NCBI GenBank assembly: GCA_946544685.1
Contig: CAMNML010000018.1
Coordinates: 1-12,712 of the forward strand
Length of the DNA: 12,712 nt
Source of the DNA: an uncultured Caryophanales bacterium
Lineage (GTDB): Bacteria; Bacillota_I; Bacilli_A; RF39; UBA660
Reading direction: 5' to 3'
Part shown: positions 1 to 6,844 of the stretch, one piece after another
Position numbering within the stretch: position 1 is the first letter of the stretch
How the letters are laid out: every line of letters begins with the position of its first letter
The notes under the pieces: model-generated
What the model saw: only the letters and a program-made list of their open reading frames with translations
Database searches by the model: none
What the model was told of the DNA's origin: nothing
Made by a program: the position numbers and the translations under genes

Positions 1-644
1 TTTATTCCTTGTAAATCAATAAGTGTATTATCGTCTATTATATATATATCTTTTACTGATAGATTCACTTTATTTTCGTAAGTAAGTATTTTTGATTTTT
101 CTATTTGTTTTTCTATATTTTTTAAATCTTTTTTTATTTCTTCATATTCTTCTTTTGTATATTTACCCTGATTATTCTCAATTATTGATATGTTTTTTTG
201 TAGTTGTTTTAATTGTTCTTTCATTTCTATTACTATTTCTTTATTGAAATCATATTCATATTTTTTATTTAGACTTATTATATTTTCTATATTTAATATT
301 AATAATAATATGCTTATTGATATTGTTAAAAATACTATTATTTTGTTAATTATTTCTTTTGTTTTATTTTTTGTAAAATTAATTGTTTCTTTTACATAGT
401 CATTTGCTTCTGTAATTTTAATTATTTCATTTTCTATTGTTCTTCCTTTTAGTATTTCTAGTATTGATGTATCTAGTTCTTGAGCTAAAACTTCTAGTAT
501 AGATACATCTGGACATCCTAGTCCTCTTTCCCATTTTGATACAGCTTTATCTGTCACTCCTAGTTTTTCTGCAAGTTCTTTTTGTGTTAGTCCTTTTTCC
601 TTTCTTTTTGATTGTATAAATTTTCCTATTGTCTCATAGTTCAT
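1..644 (-). CDS. XRE-family HTH regulator with membrane anchor (3' end outside window)
   Basis: The start at 644 follows a strong ribosome binding site (AGGAGG at 649-654). 214 residues are visible and the C-terminus is cut by the window edge. Residues 5-65 form a Cro/C1-type helix-turn-helix, with the family-typical stretch TQKELAEKLGVTDKAVSKWE at 20-39 followed by RGLGCPDVSIL. A hydrophobic segment at about 101-120 looks like a single membrane span. Residues about 136-185 are Lys/Glu/Gln-rich and likely coiled coil. The arrangement suggests a regulator tethered to the membrane, with a sensing or partner-binding part beyond the span. Ligand and targets cannot be read from the sequence. It is a lone gene with its own promoter, behind the terminator of the LRR gene. 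An inverted repeat over its -10 suggests autoregulation. Confidence 0.9.
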   Translation of the reverse strand, partial: MNYETIGKFIQSKRKEKGLTQKELAEKLGVTDKAVSKWERGLGCPDVSILEVLAQELDTSILEILKGRTIENEIIKITEANDYVKETINFTKNKTKEIINKIIVFLTISISILLLILNIENIISLNKKYEYDFNKEIVIEMKEQLKQLQKNISIIENNQGKYTKEEYEEIKKDLKNIEKQIEKSKILTYENKVNLSVKDIYIIDDNTLIDLQGI

Positions 645-655
645 ATTATCCTCCT

Positions 656-677
656 ATTCTATTATTTATTATAGAAT
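656..677. repeat. Inverted repeat over the -10 of the XRE gene (candidate operator)
   Basis: A perfect 7-bp inverted repeat, ATTCTAT and ATAGAAT, is separated by 8 bases. It overlaps the -10 element and start region of the XRE promoter. ATAGAATAAT recurs at 741-750, upstream of the same promoter. A second small inverted repeat, CTAC-5-GTAG, lies at 698-710 just upstream of the -35. This placement is typical for operators of HTH repressors, but AT-rich DNA makes such repeats common, so the role is inferred. Confidence 0.4.
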
Positions 678-696
678 AATGAATTATTTTTGTAAA
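668..696 (-). promoter_or_regulatory. Sigma-A type promoter for the XRE gene
   Basis: Read on the minus strand: -35 TTTACA (691-696), 17-base spacer, -10 TATAAT (668-673), about 25 bases before the start codon. Confidence 0.75.
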
Positions 697-760
697 TCTA
701 CTTATTGTAGAGTCACTCATATAGCTTTTTTTTGAAATATATAGAATAATTTATTTTATG

Positions 761-794
761 AAAAAAAAAGTTAGCACTTGATTGCGCTAACTTT
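761..794 (-). terminator. Rho-independent terminator of the LRR lipoprotein gene
   Basis: A perfect 9-bp stem (AAAGTTAGC at 767-775 with GCTAACTTT at 786-794) has a 10-base loop. On the minus strand it is followed by a run of T (761-769). It lies just after the stop of the 816-1865 gene and before the promoter of the next gene. Confidence 0.92.
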
Positions 795-815
795 GCTTGT
801 TTTTTATAATAATTA

Positions 816-1865
816 CTATTTATTCCAGTTTGTTGTTATAAATCCGTCTCTTTGATAAGATATACGATTCCAACCAGATACCCATCCACTTGGTTTTTCA
901 CTTTTTCCTTCAACATTAATTGTTAGATCTGTACAACTATCGAATATCATTTCTTGCATTGTTTGTACACTTGCTGGGATATTTATTGATGTTAAGGCAG
1001 TACAGTCTTTAAAAGCATATCTTTCTATTGTATCAAGTGATTTTGGTAATTTAATTTCTTTTAATCCTGTACAACCATGAAATGCATGACTTTTTATTAT
1101 AGTAACTGAATTAGGTATATCCACTTTTTCTAAACTACTACATCCGTAAAATGCTCCGCCGCCTATTTCAGTTAAACCACTTGGTAAATCTACACTTTTT
1201 AGGCTTTCACAGTTATAGAACATGTCTGTTGATATTTTTTTTAGATTTTTTGGTAATGTTACACTTTTTAAATTCTTACAATCACGAAATACACCACTGC
1301 TTATTTCTACAACGCTATTAGGAATAACTACTTTTTCTAAATTTTCACATCCTTCAAATGCATTCGCACTTATTGTTGTTAAATCATTATTAAGTTCTAT
1401 CTTTTTTAAATTTATACAATTTTTAAATGCAAATGCAGAAATTTCTTTTACTCCCTTTGGTATTATTATTTCTTCTAATGACCTTAGTTCTGCAAATGCA
1501 TATTGACTTATTATTATGTTATTTGGTAATGTGATTTTTTTTAGATTTTTTAAATCTTTTAAAACTGATGAAGACATATTTTTTTCAATTGATACAACTT
1601 TATATGTTTTATTATCTTTTATTACAGTTTCTGGTATACTTATTTCTGTTATTTCATCTTTTTGCTCTTGTTTTATTGGTTCTTTATTTATTTTTTTCTT
1701 TATACCACTTACGCTTGCTGTTTTTTTTGATTCATCAAATTTAAATTCAAGTATACTTTCGTCATAATTTATTTTTTTTAATTTTTTTGAACAACCTGAT
1801 AACATTGCTACAGATGTTAATATTAGTGTAAATACTAATATTTTCTTTAGTAAATTCTTTTTCAT
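816..1865 (-). CDS. BspA-type leucine-rich-repeat lipoprotein
   Basis: 349 residues. The N-terminus is a lipoprotein signal: basic start, hydrophobic stretch 9-22, lipobox LSGC with the acylated cysteine at C25. After a linker rich in Lys and Glu (26-110), about nine LRR_5 (BspA-like) repeats of 23 residues run from about 111 to 316. Each has the pattern (L/I)P-x-(S/G/N)-(V/L)-x-x-I-x-x-x-A-F-x-x-C-x-x-L. The tail (320-349) is rich in Trp, Ser and Gly. The protein should be anchored on the outer face of the membrane and form a curved binding surface. Such repeats serve adhesion or protein binding in gut Firmicutes; the ligand here is unknown. The start has an AAGGAG-type ribosome site. The gene has its own promoter and terminator. 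It occupies a place where soj-spo0J would lie in Bacillus. Confidence 0.9.
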   Translation of the reverse strand: MKKNLLKKILVFTLILTSVAMLSGCSKKLKKINYDESILEFKFDESKKTASVSGIKKKINKEPIKQEQKDEITEISIPETVIKDNKTYKVVSIEKNMSSSVLKDLKNLKKITLPNNIIISQYAFAELRSLEEIIIPKGVKEISAFAFKNCINLKKIELNNDLTTISANAFEGCENLEKVVIPNSVVEISSGVFRDCKNLKSVTLPKNLKKISTDMFYNCESLKSVDLPSGLTEIGGGAFYGCSSLEKVDIPNSVTIIKSHAFHGCTGLKEIKLPKSLDTIERYAFKDCTALTSINIPASVQTMQEMIFDSCTDLTINVEGKSEKPSGWVSGWNRISYQRDGFITTNWNK

Positions 1866-1890
1866 TTTATTTTCTCCTTTTCCGGATTTT

Positions 1891-1920
1891 ATTATATAAT
1901 TTTTTTATACATTTTTTCAA
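1891..1920 (-). promoter_or_regulatory. Sigma-A type promoter for the LRR lipoprotein gene
   Basis: Read on the minus strand: -35 TTGAAA (1915-1920), 18-base spacer, -10 TATAAT (1891-1896). It starts just past the noc stop codon. No hairpin terminator is visible between noc and this gene, so some read-through is possible. Confidence 0.7.
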
Positions 1921-1925
1921 TAGTT

Positions 1926-3317
1926 TTAACCATTATTCTTTATTTTGAATATTACTTGATATGTACCATCTAAATCTATTTCTTCTGTTTCAATTTCAAA
2001 TCCTGATTCTTCTATTCTCTTTGAACAATTCCTAATTTCTTCCAATACTCCTTTAAATCCATCTATTTTTGGTTCTTCATTATGTATGCCAGGAATTGAT
2101 ATATTTTCATTTATTGTTTCTTGTTGATAATTTTCTATAGATGGTTCTTCTTCTATAAATTCCATATCATCATCAAAGTCATCATATACTGGATTTTTTA
2201 CTGGTTCATCATTCTTTTGCTCTTCTTCTTTTTTATTTTGTGGTTCATCTAATGGTGGTAAAGAATTACTATTATTTATACTATTTTCTATTTCGTGTAT
2301 TTCTTCTAACAATGAATTTTCTGTTGAATTTGTTGGATTAATAAACATTTTATTAAAGTCAAATGTTGGATTTTCTTCTGTTTGTTGTGGTTGAGTTTTG
2401 TTTTCAACTTCATCCATTAAATTAAAGAATTTTTTTGGTTTTAATTCATCTATGTTATTATCATTTGTTGGTTCATCAATTCTTTGTGAATTGTTATTTT
2501 CATTTTGATTGTTGCCTTCAAATGTATCATTGTTTTGTGGAATATTGAAAAATTTCTTTATTGGTAAATCTTCTTCTTGTTGTGGTTGCTTACTACTTTC
2601 TATGAATTTAAATGTATTATCTTGAATAGGTGTTGGTTGGTTGTTATTAATACTTTGTGTATTTGTTTCATATCTTATTTCTTGTTTTTGTTCAAAATTA
2701 TTATTATTTCCATTTAACATTTTTTCGATTTCCTCATCTGCTCTTCTTACTGTAAGCCTTTCATTTATTATTCTATTTAGCATTTGTTTTTGTTGTTCTT
2801 TATTTGTTAATTTAAGTAAAGATCTAGCATGCCTTTCCGAAATTTTTTCATTTAATAATGCTTCTTGAACATCATCTTCTAGATTTAAAAGTCTTAATTT
2901 ATTAGCAACTGTTGATTGAGTTTTGCCAAGTTTTGTTGCTAGAGCATCTTGAGTAATATACCCCATGTCCAATATCTTTTTATATGATATTGCTTCTTCT
3001 ATTGGAGTTAAGTTTTCTCTTTGTACATTTTCTATTAAAGCTACTTCTGCACTATCTTTATCATTTAAGTCTGTTATGATAGCTGGTATTGTTGTTTTTC
3101 CTGCCATACGTGATGCTTTATATCTTCTTTCTCCAGCTATTATTTCAAATTTATCTCCTATAGGTCTTACAACTATAGGTTGAATAACACCGTGTTCTTT
3201 TATAGATTTAGATAATTCATTTATTGCATCTTCGTTAAATTTTATTCTTGGTTGAAATCTATTTGGTAGTACATCTTCAATATTTAACTCTATTACTTGT
3301 TTTCTTGTTTCCATCAT
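1926..3317 (-). CDS. noc: Noc, ParB-family nucleoid occlusion protein (long form)
   Basis: 463 residues; Noc and Spo0J are usually about 280-300. Residues 8-115 are the ParB CTP-binding domain, with GERR (62-65) and ENVQRENLTPIEEA (96-109). Residues 116-200 are the HTH domain, with GKTQSTVANKLRLL (131-144) and ISERHARSL (159-167), which match Bacillus Noc better than Spo0J. Residues about 418-460 match the Noc C-terminal dimerisation domain. Between lies a roughly 215-residue Asn/Gln/Glu-rich, probably disordered linker holding two KKFFN motifs (254-258, 295-299). Noc spreads on DNA from its binding sites near the origin and blocks Z-ring assembly over the nucleoid. The position after rsmG is the Bacillus noc locus. 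The N-terminal amphipathic membrane helix of B. subtilis Noc is absent, and an in-frame stop five codons upstream excludes a longer start. M2 is an equally good start. soj and spo0J do not follow it. Confidence 0.88.
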   Translation of the reverse strand: MMETRKQVIELNIEDVLPNRFQPRIKFNEDAINELSKSIKEHGVIQPIVVRPIGDKFEIIAGERRYKASRMAGKTTIPAIITDLNDKDSAEVALIENVQRENLTPIEEAISYKKILDMGYITQDALATKLGKTQSTVANKLRLLNLEDDVQEALLNEKISERHARSLLKLTNKEQQKQMLNRIINERLTVRRADEEIEKMLNGNNNNFEQKQEIRYETNTQSINNNQPTPIQDNTFKFIESSKQPQQEEDLPIKKFFNIPQNNDTFEGNNQNENNNSQRIDEPTNDNNIDELKPKKFFNLMDEVENKTQPQQTEENPTFDFNKMFINPTNSTENSLLEEIHEIENSINNSNSLPPLDEPQNKKEEEQKNDEPVKNPVYDDFDDDMEFIEEEPSIENYQQETINENISIPGIHNEEPKIDGFKGVLEEIRNCSKRIEESGFEIETEEIDLDGTYQVIFKIKNNG

Positions 3318-3347
3318 AAAATCCCTTCTTTATTCTTTTATAATTCT

Positions 3348-3376
3348 ATAATACTATATCTTGGGAAATATTTCAA
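3348..3376 (-). promoter_or_regulatory. Sigma-A type promoter for noc
   Basis: Read on the minus strand: -35 TTGAAA (3371-3376), 17-base spacer, -10 TATTAT (3348-3353), about 30 bases before the noc start. Confidence 0.7.
3356..3369. promoter_or_regulatory. Imperfect Noc-binding-site match in the noc promoter
   Basis: ATATCTTGGGAAAT matches 11 of 14 positions of the B. subtilis Noc site ATTTCCCGGGAAAT. It lies mostly in the spacer between the -10 and -35 of the noc promoter and runs up to the base next to the -35. A further half-site GGGAAAT is at 3384-3390, just upstream of the -35. Binding here would block RNA polymerase, so autorepression is a plausible inference. Confidence 0.45.
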
Positions 3377-3390
3377 GTGGTTTGGGAAAT

Positions 3391-3420
3391 AAAAAAATAT
3401 TTAAATTGGGTTCAACCAAT
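3391..3420 (-). terminator. Weak hairpin at the end of the DUF2752 gene
   Basis: ATTGG (3405-3409) can pair with CCAAT (3416-3420) around a 6-base loop. On the minus strand a T-rich stretch follows (3391-3404). The stem is only 5 bp and overlaps the last codons, so termination may be incomplete. Confidence 0.3.
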
Positions 3421-3808
3421 AAAAATATTTTATATTTCTTATTATTCCAAATGTTATTGTTATTATTAGTAGTGTGTACCATAACCATTTGGGAAATATC
3501 CTAGATGGATCTTTTTTTAAATTATTAATCCATATATATGCATAATTTATTACATATATAGCTATGAATGGCATTACCAATACTACTAATATATTATTTC
3601 TTATTGCTTGTTTTATATCTAGATTTAAGAGTGAGAAGATGGCTCTTGTCATTCCACATCCAGGGCAATATAGCCTTGTTATTTTATGGAAAATACAAGG
3701 TATTCCTATATGATAGATGCTATTTATTCTTTTATAGATTAATAGAAATAATAATGCAGATATAAATAGTATTATTACAATTAGTGTTCTTTTTTTCTTT
3801 TCTGTCAT
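3401..3808 (-). CDS. DUF2752 family small membrane protein
   Basis: 135 residues. The signature CPGCGMTRA at 48-56 identifies the DUF2752 family. There are three likely membrane spans (about 9-25, 72-92, 108-124), and the Cys/Gly motif sits between spans 1 and 2. The biochemical function of the family is unknown; paired cysteines next to a membrane could bind metal or act in redox chemistry, but nothing here proves it. The start codon overlaps the rsmG stop by ATGA, which predicts translational coupling. This makes it the last gene of the mnmG-rsmG operon, inserted between rsmG and noc, which are neighbours in Bacillus. Confidence 0.85.
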   Translation of the reverse strand: MTEKKKRTLIVIILFISALLFLLIYKRINSIYHIGIPCIFHKITRLYCPGCGMTRAIFSLLNLDIKQAIRNNILVVLVMPFIAIYVINYAYIWINNLKKDPSRIFPKWLWYTLLIITITFGIIRNIKYFYWLNPI

Positions 3809-4509
3809 AGCGGTTTTTTCTTTATTTCGCTAAATTTCCTTGGATATTTTTTATTTGTTTTGTTTATTTTTATAATTTTTATAATTGTTCTAGTACTATT
3901 TTCTTTTGGAAGTTCAAATTCTTCTATTTTATCTATTTTTGAATCAAGTTGTTTTAATGCATTTTCACTTTCAATTATTTCCCGGGAAATATTTCCTTTA
4001 TATGAAATAAAGTACTTGTTTATTTTTAAAAGAGGTATTGAAAGTTCTAATAGGATGTTTAGAGGGGCAACTGCTCTTGATGTTACTACGCCAAATTTTT
4101 CTATATTTTCTTTAGCATATTCCTCTGCTCTTGTATGTATAGCTTCTATATTTTCTAAATTTAATTCTTTTATTACTATTTTTAGAAATTCAATTCTTTT
4201 ATTTAATGAATCAATAAGAGTTATTTTTAAGTTGGGAAATATTATTTTTAAAACTATACCTGGAAATCCTGCTCCTGTTCCTATATCGCATAAATTTTCT
4301 TCTTTGTTTAAATCTATTACTTTAGCGATTGTTAAACTATCATAAAAGTGTTTTAGGTATACTTGATCTTTTTCTGTTATGCCTGTTAGATTCATTACTT
4401 TATTATATTCTACTATTAATTCATAATATCTGTTTAGTTGTTCTAATTGCTTTTGAGTGGGTTCTATATTTATTTTTTTTAATTCTTCTATAAACTCACT
4501 TATTGTCAT
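3805..4509 (-). CDS. rsmG: RsmG, 16S rRNA m7G527 methyltransferase
   Basis: 234 residues, normal for the family. RsmG (GidB) uses S-adenosylmethionine to methylate N7 of G527 (E. coli numbering) in 16S rRNA of the 30S subunit; its loss gives low-level streptomycin resistance in several species. Visible motifs: NLTGI (40-44), KHFYDSL (53-59), the SAM-binding loop GTGAGFPG (77-84) and SRAVAPL (144-150). The start overlaps the end of mnmG by 14 bases and is preceded by AAGGAG inside mnmG. The stop TGA overlaps the next start. Codons 174-178 contain a perfect Noc-binding palindrome (3977-3990). The tail is very Lys-rich (218-232). Confidence 0.97.
   Translation of the reverse strand: MTISEFIEELKKINIEPTQKQLEQLNRYYELIVEYNKVMNLTGITEKDQVYLKHFYDSLTIAKVIDLNKEENLCDIGTGAGFPGIVLKIIFPNLKITLIDSLNKRIEFLKIVIKELNLENIEAIHTRAEEYAKENIEKFGVVTSRAVAPLNILLELSIPLLKINKYFISYKGNISREIIESENALKQLDSKIDKIEEFELPKENSTRTIIKIIKINKTNKKYPRKFSEIKKKPL
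3977..3990. promoter_or_regulatory. Perfect Noc-binding site (NBS) palindrome
   Basis: ATTTCCCGGGAAAT is identical to the known B. subtilis Noc-binding consensus and is a perfect 14-bp palindrome. It lies inside the rsmG coding sequence, about 660 bases upstream of noc. The same window encodes a Noc-type ParB protein, so site and reader occur together. Identity is seen directly; function in this organism is inferred. Confidence 0.8.
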
Positions 4510-6370
4510 TGTTATACTCCTTTTTTAGATATATCATTATTATTGATATGTCTGCTGGGTTAACACCACTTATTCTTATTGCTTGTCCAATTGATGTTGG
4601 TCTTACTTCTTTTAATTTTTGTTTTGCCTCACTTGCAAGATTATGAATTTTATCATAATCTATGTCTTCTGGTATTTTTTTGTTTTCAAGATTAATCATT
4701 TTTTCTGCTTCTTTTTCAGCTTTTTTGATGTATCCCTCATATTTAATACTTATTTCTACTTGTTCTCTTATTATTTCGTCAAATGGAATTTCTATAAAAT
4801 GTTCTAATGTTTCCATTGTAATTTCTGGCCTTCTTAGTAATTCGTATAGTGATAGTCCATCTTTTATTTGAGCAGAATTTAATTTTTCTAAAAATTCATT
4901 TGTTTCTTTTGTTGGTGTTATTTTATTTTCTTTTAATAATTGAGTTAATTCTTTTATTTTTTGTTTTTTATCAGTTAACATTTTATATTTTTTATCATCT
5001 ATTAATCCTATTTCATGACCATATTCTGATAGTCTTAAATCAGCATTATCGTTTCTTAGTAATAATCTATATTCTGCACGGGATGTAAGTAATCTATATG
5101 GATCTCTTACTCCTTTTGTTACTAAATCATCTATTAATACTCCTATGTATGCTTCATTTCTTTTGAGTATTAATGGTTCTTTGTTTTCTATTTTTAGAGC
5201 TGCATTTATTCCAGCAATTAATCCTTGACATGCTGCTTCTTCATATCCACTTGTACCATTTATTTGACCTGCTGTGTATAGGTTTTCTATTATTTTTGTT
5301 TCTAGTGTTTGTTTTAAATCTTTTGCATCTATTGCATCATATTCTATTGCGTATGCATATTTTAGTATTTTAGCATGTTCTAATCCTGGTAAACTATGTA
5401 CCATTTGTTCTTGTATATCATGTGGCATACTCGTTGAGAACCCTTGTAGATATATATCATCATAGTATAGACTTTCTGGTTCTAGAAATAATTGATGTCT
5501 TTCTTTATCACTAAACCTTACTATTTTATCTTCTATCGACGGACAGTATCTTGGACCTATTCCTTTTATGTCATCTAATCCACCATACATACTTGCTTTA
5601 TTTAAATTTTCTTTTATAATTTTGTGTGTTTCTGGTGTTGTATAGATTAAATGACATGGTACTTGATCTTCTATCTTATACATTGGTTTATTATAATAAC
5701 TAAATGTAAGATATTTGTCATCTCCTCTTTCTTCTCGTGTTTTTGAGAAATCTATTGAGTTTTTATCTATTCTTTGAGGAGTTCCTGTTTTTAGTCTTAT
5801 TATTTTAAATCCTAATCTAGCTAAGGCATCACTTAAATGCTCGCTTGGTCTTTCTCCATGAGGTCCTTCTCTATGTCTTATACTTCCTACTAAAATATCT
5901 GCCTTTAAATATGTTCCTGTTGTGAGAATTACTGAATTACATGTAATTTTTTCTCCGTCTTCTAGAATTATTCCTGTAATTTTGTTGTTCTCTGCCATTA
6001 GGTCTTCTACTAGAGATTCTCTTATTTCTAGGTTTTCTTGATTCATTAATGTTTCTTGCATATTTTTAGGATATGTTATTTTATCTGCTTGAGCTCTTAG
6101 CGCTCTTACTGCAGGTCCTTTTGATGAGTTTAGCATCTTTATTTGTATATGACTCTTGTCTGCATTATTACCCATTTCTCCACCTAATGCATCTATTTCT
6201 CTTACTACTATTCCTTTTGCACTTCCACCTATTGATGGATTGCATGGCATGTCAGCTATATTTTTTTTATTACCTGTTACTAATAATGTTTTATGTCCAA
6301 GTCTTGATGTAGCAAGCGCTGCTTCACATCCTGCATGTCCTCCACCTACAACTATTACTTCATAATTCAT
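4496..6370 (-). CDS. mnmG: MnmG (GidA), tRNA uridine-34 modification enzyme
   Basis: 624 residues from the ATG at 6370, the usual length; the frame stays open upstream only through promoter and terminator DNA, so the longer reading is rejected. MnmG binds FAD and, with MnmE, installs the carboxymethylaminomethyl group at C5 of the wobble uridine of several tRNAs. Visible: FAD-binding GGGHAG (9-14), [10 protein letters not shown] with C43, [11 protein letters not shown] (272-282) with C276, [19 protein letters not shown] (429-447), and the C-terminal helical MnmE/tRNA-binding part (about 560-620). C43 and C276 correspond to the two conserved active-site cysteines of the family. First gene of an operon with rsmG and the DUF2752 gene. 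Its partner mnmE is two genes away under a separate promoter. Confidence 0.98.
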   Translation of the reverse strand: MNYEVIVVGGGHAGCEAALATSRLGHKTLLVTGNKKNIADMPCNPSIGGSAKGIVVREIDALGGEMGNNADKSHIQIKMLNSSKGPAVRALRAQADKITYPKNMQETLMNQENLEIRESLVEDLMAENNKITGIILEDGEKITCNSVILTTGTYLKADILVGSIRHREGPHGERPSEHLSDALARLGFKIIRLKTGTPQRIDKNSIDFSKTREERGDDKYLTFSYYNKPMYKIEDQVPCHLIYTTPETHKIIKENLNKASMYGGLDDIKGIGPRYCPSIEDKIVRFSDKERHQLFLEPESLYYDDIYLQGFSTSMPHDIQEQMVHSLPGLEHAKILKYAYAIEYDAIDAKDLKQTLETKIIENLYTAGQINGTSGYEEAACQGLIAGINAALKIENKEPLILKRNEAYIGVLIDDLVTKGVRDPYRLLTSRAEYRLLLRNDNADLRLSEYGHEIGLIDDKKYKMLTDKKQKIKELTQLLKENKITPTKETNEFLEKLNSAQIKDGLSLYELLRRPEITMETLEHFIEIPFDEIIREQVEISIKYEGYIKKAEKEAEKMINLENKKIPEDIDYDKIHNLASEAKQKLKEVRPTSIGQAIRISGVNPADISIIMIYLKKEYNNDNK

Positions 6371-6398
6371 ATTTCTCACGTCCTTTTTAAACAGATAT

Positions 6399-6427
6399 AT
6401 TATACTATTTTTTTTTATTTTGTACAA
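6399..6427 (-). promoter_or_regulatory. Promoter for mnmG-rsmG-DUF2752
   Basis: Read on the minus strand: -10 TATAAT (6399-6404), 17-base A-rich spacer, weak -35 TTGTAC (6422-6427). The -35 abuts the T-tract of the terminator of the preceding gene, so the two signals are packed end to end. Confidence 0.65.
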
Positions 6428-6428
6428 C

Positions 6429-6453
6429 AAAAAAAGGAATCTGTTAATTCCTT
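6429..6453 (-). terminator. Rho-independent terminator of the DUF4234 gene
   Basis: A 7-bp stem (AAGGAAT 6434-6440 with ATTCCTT 6447-6453) has a 6-base loop and is followed on the minus strand by a T-run (6429-6435). The stem contains part of the DUF4234 stop codon. Confidence 0.88.
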
Positions 6454-6805
6454 ATGCTGCTTTATCTGCTATTTCATTTAAATCGTTTTGCATTAAAGCG
6501 TAGTTTACTATTCCTAATCCAAATAATTGAAGTATTATGTATAGTGTTGATTTGTCGTCTTCTGGCATTCCTCTGTTAACTCTTGCTTGATTAATAGCTT
6601 TTCCCATTTTATATGCCCAGAAAAAACCATAAATACCACATGTTATTAATGTTAGTAAGAATGCTGTACCTCCACTTTGCAATGTTTCATCCTTACTCGC
6701 TGTTTTTGCATCATCAGTTAACCCAATAAACCAAATAATCCCATAGATTCCACATGTTACTATTGAAAGAATTATTGATGTTACTAAATCTCTTTTTTGA
6801 ATCAT
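6452..6805 (-). CDS. DUF4234 family small membrane protein
   Basis: 117 residues. The DUF4234 signature, a hydrophobic segment with T-x-GIYG-x-x-W, occurs twice: 12-29 (ILSIVTCGIYGIIWFIGL) and 50-67 (LLTLITCGIYGFFWAYKM). These look like an internal duplication, each with a cysteine at the same place (C18, C56). A third hydrophobic stretch lies at 87-103 and the C-terminus is acidic and polar. It is predicted to be an integral membrane protein of unknown function. It lies between mnmE and mnmG, which are adjacent in Bacillus, but has its own extended -10 promoter and its own terminator, so it is probably an independent insertion. The ribosome site GAGGAGTG supports the start. Confidence 0.85.
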   Translation of the reverse strand: MIQKRDLVTSIILSIVTCGIYGIIWFIGLTDDAKTASKDETLQSGGTAFLLTLITCGIYGFFWAYKMGKAINQARVNRGMPEDDKSTLYIILQLFGLGIVNYALMQNDLNEIADKAA

Positions 6806-6827
6806 TTTTTCACTCCTCTCTATATTT

Positions 6828-6836
6828 ATTATATCA
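6828..6836 (-). promoter_or_regulatory. Extended -10 promoter for the DUF4234 gene
   Basis: On the minus strand TGATATAAT gives a consensus -10 with the TGn extension. No good -35 is seen at the usual distance, as expected for extended -10 promoters. No terminator is visible after mnmE, so read-through from mnmE may add to expression. Confidence 0.6.
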
Positions 6837-6844
6837 TATTTTTT

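Noticed and set aside
190..6365. Plus-strand open frames opposite the minus-strand genes
   Set aside because: They encode Phe/Leu/Ser-rich low-complexity proteins without motifs or ribosome sites, as expected for the complement of AT-rich genes.
6371..6430. A 20-residue N-terminal extension of MnmG from a TTG
   Set aside because: It would start inside the preceding terminator and run through the mnmG promoter. The ATG at 6370 gives a normal FAD-binding N-terminus.
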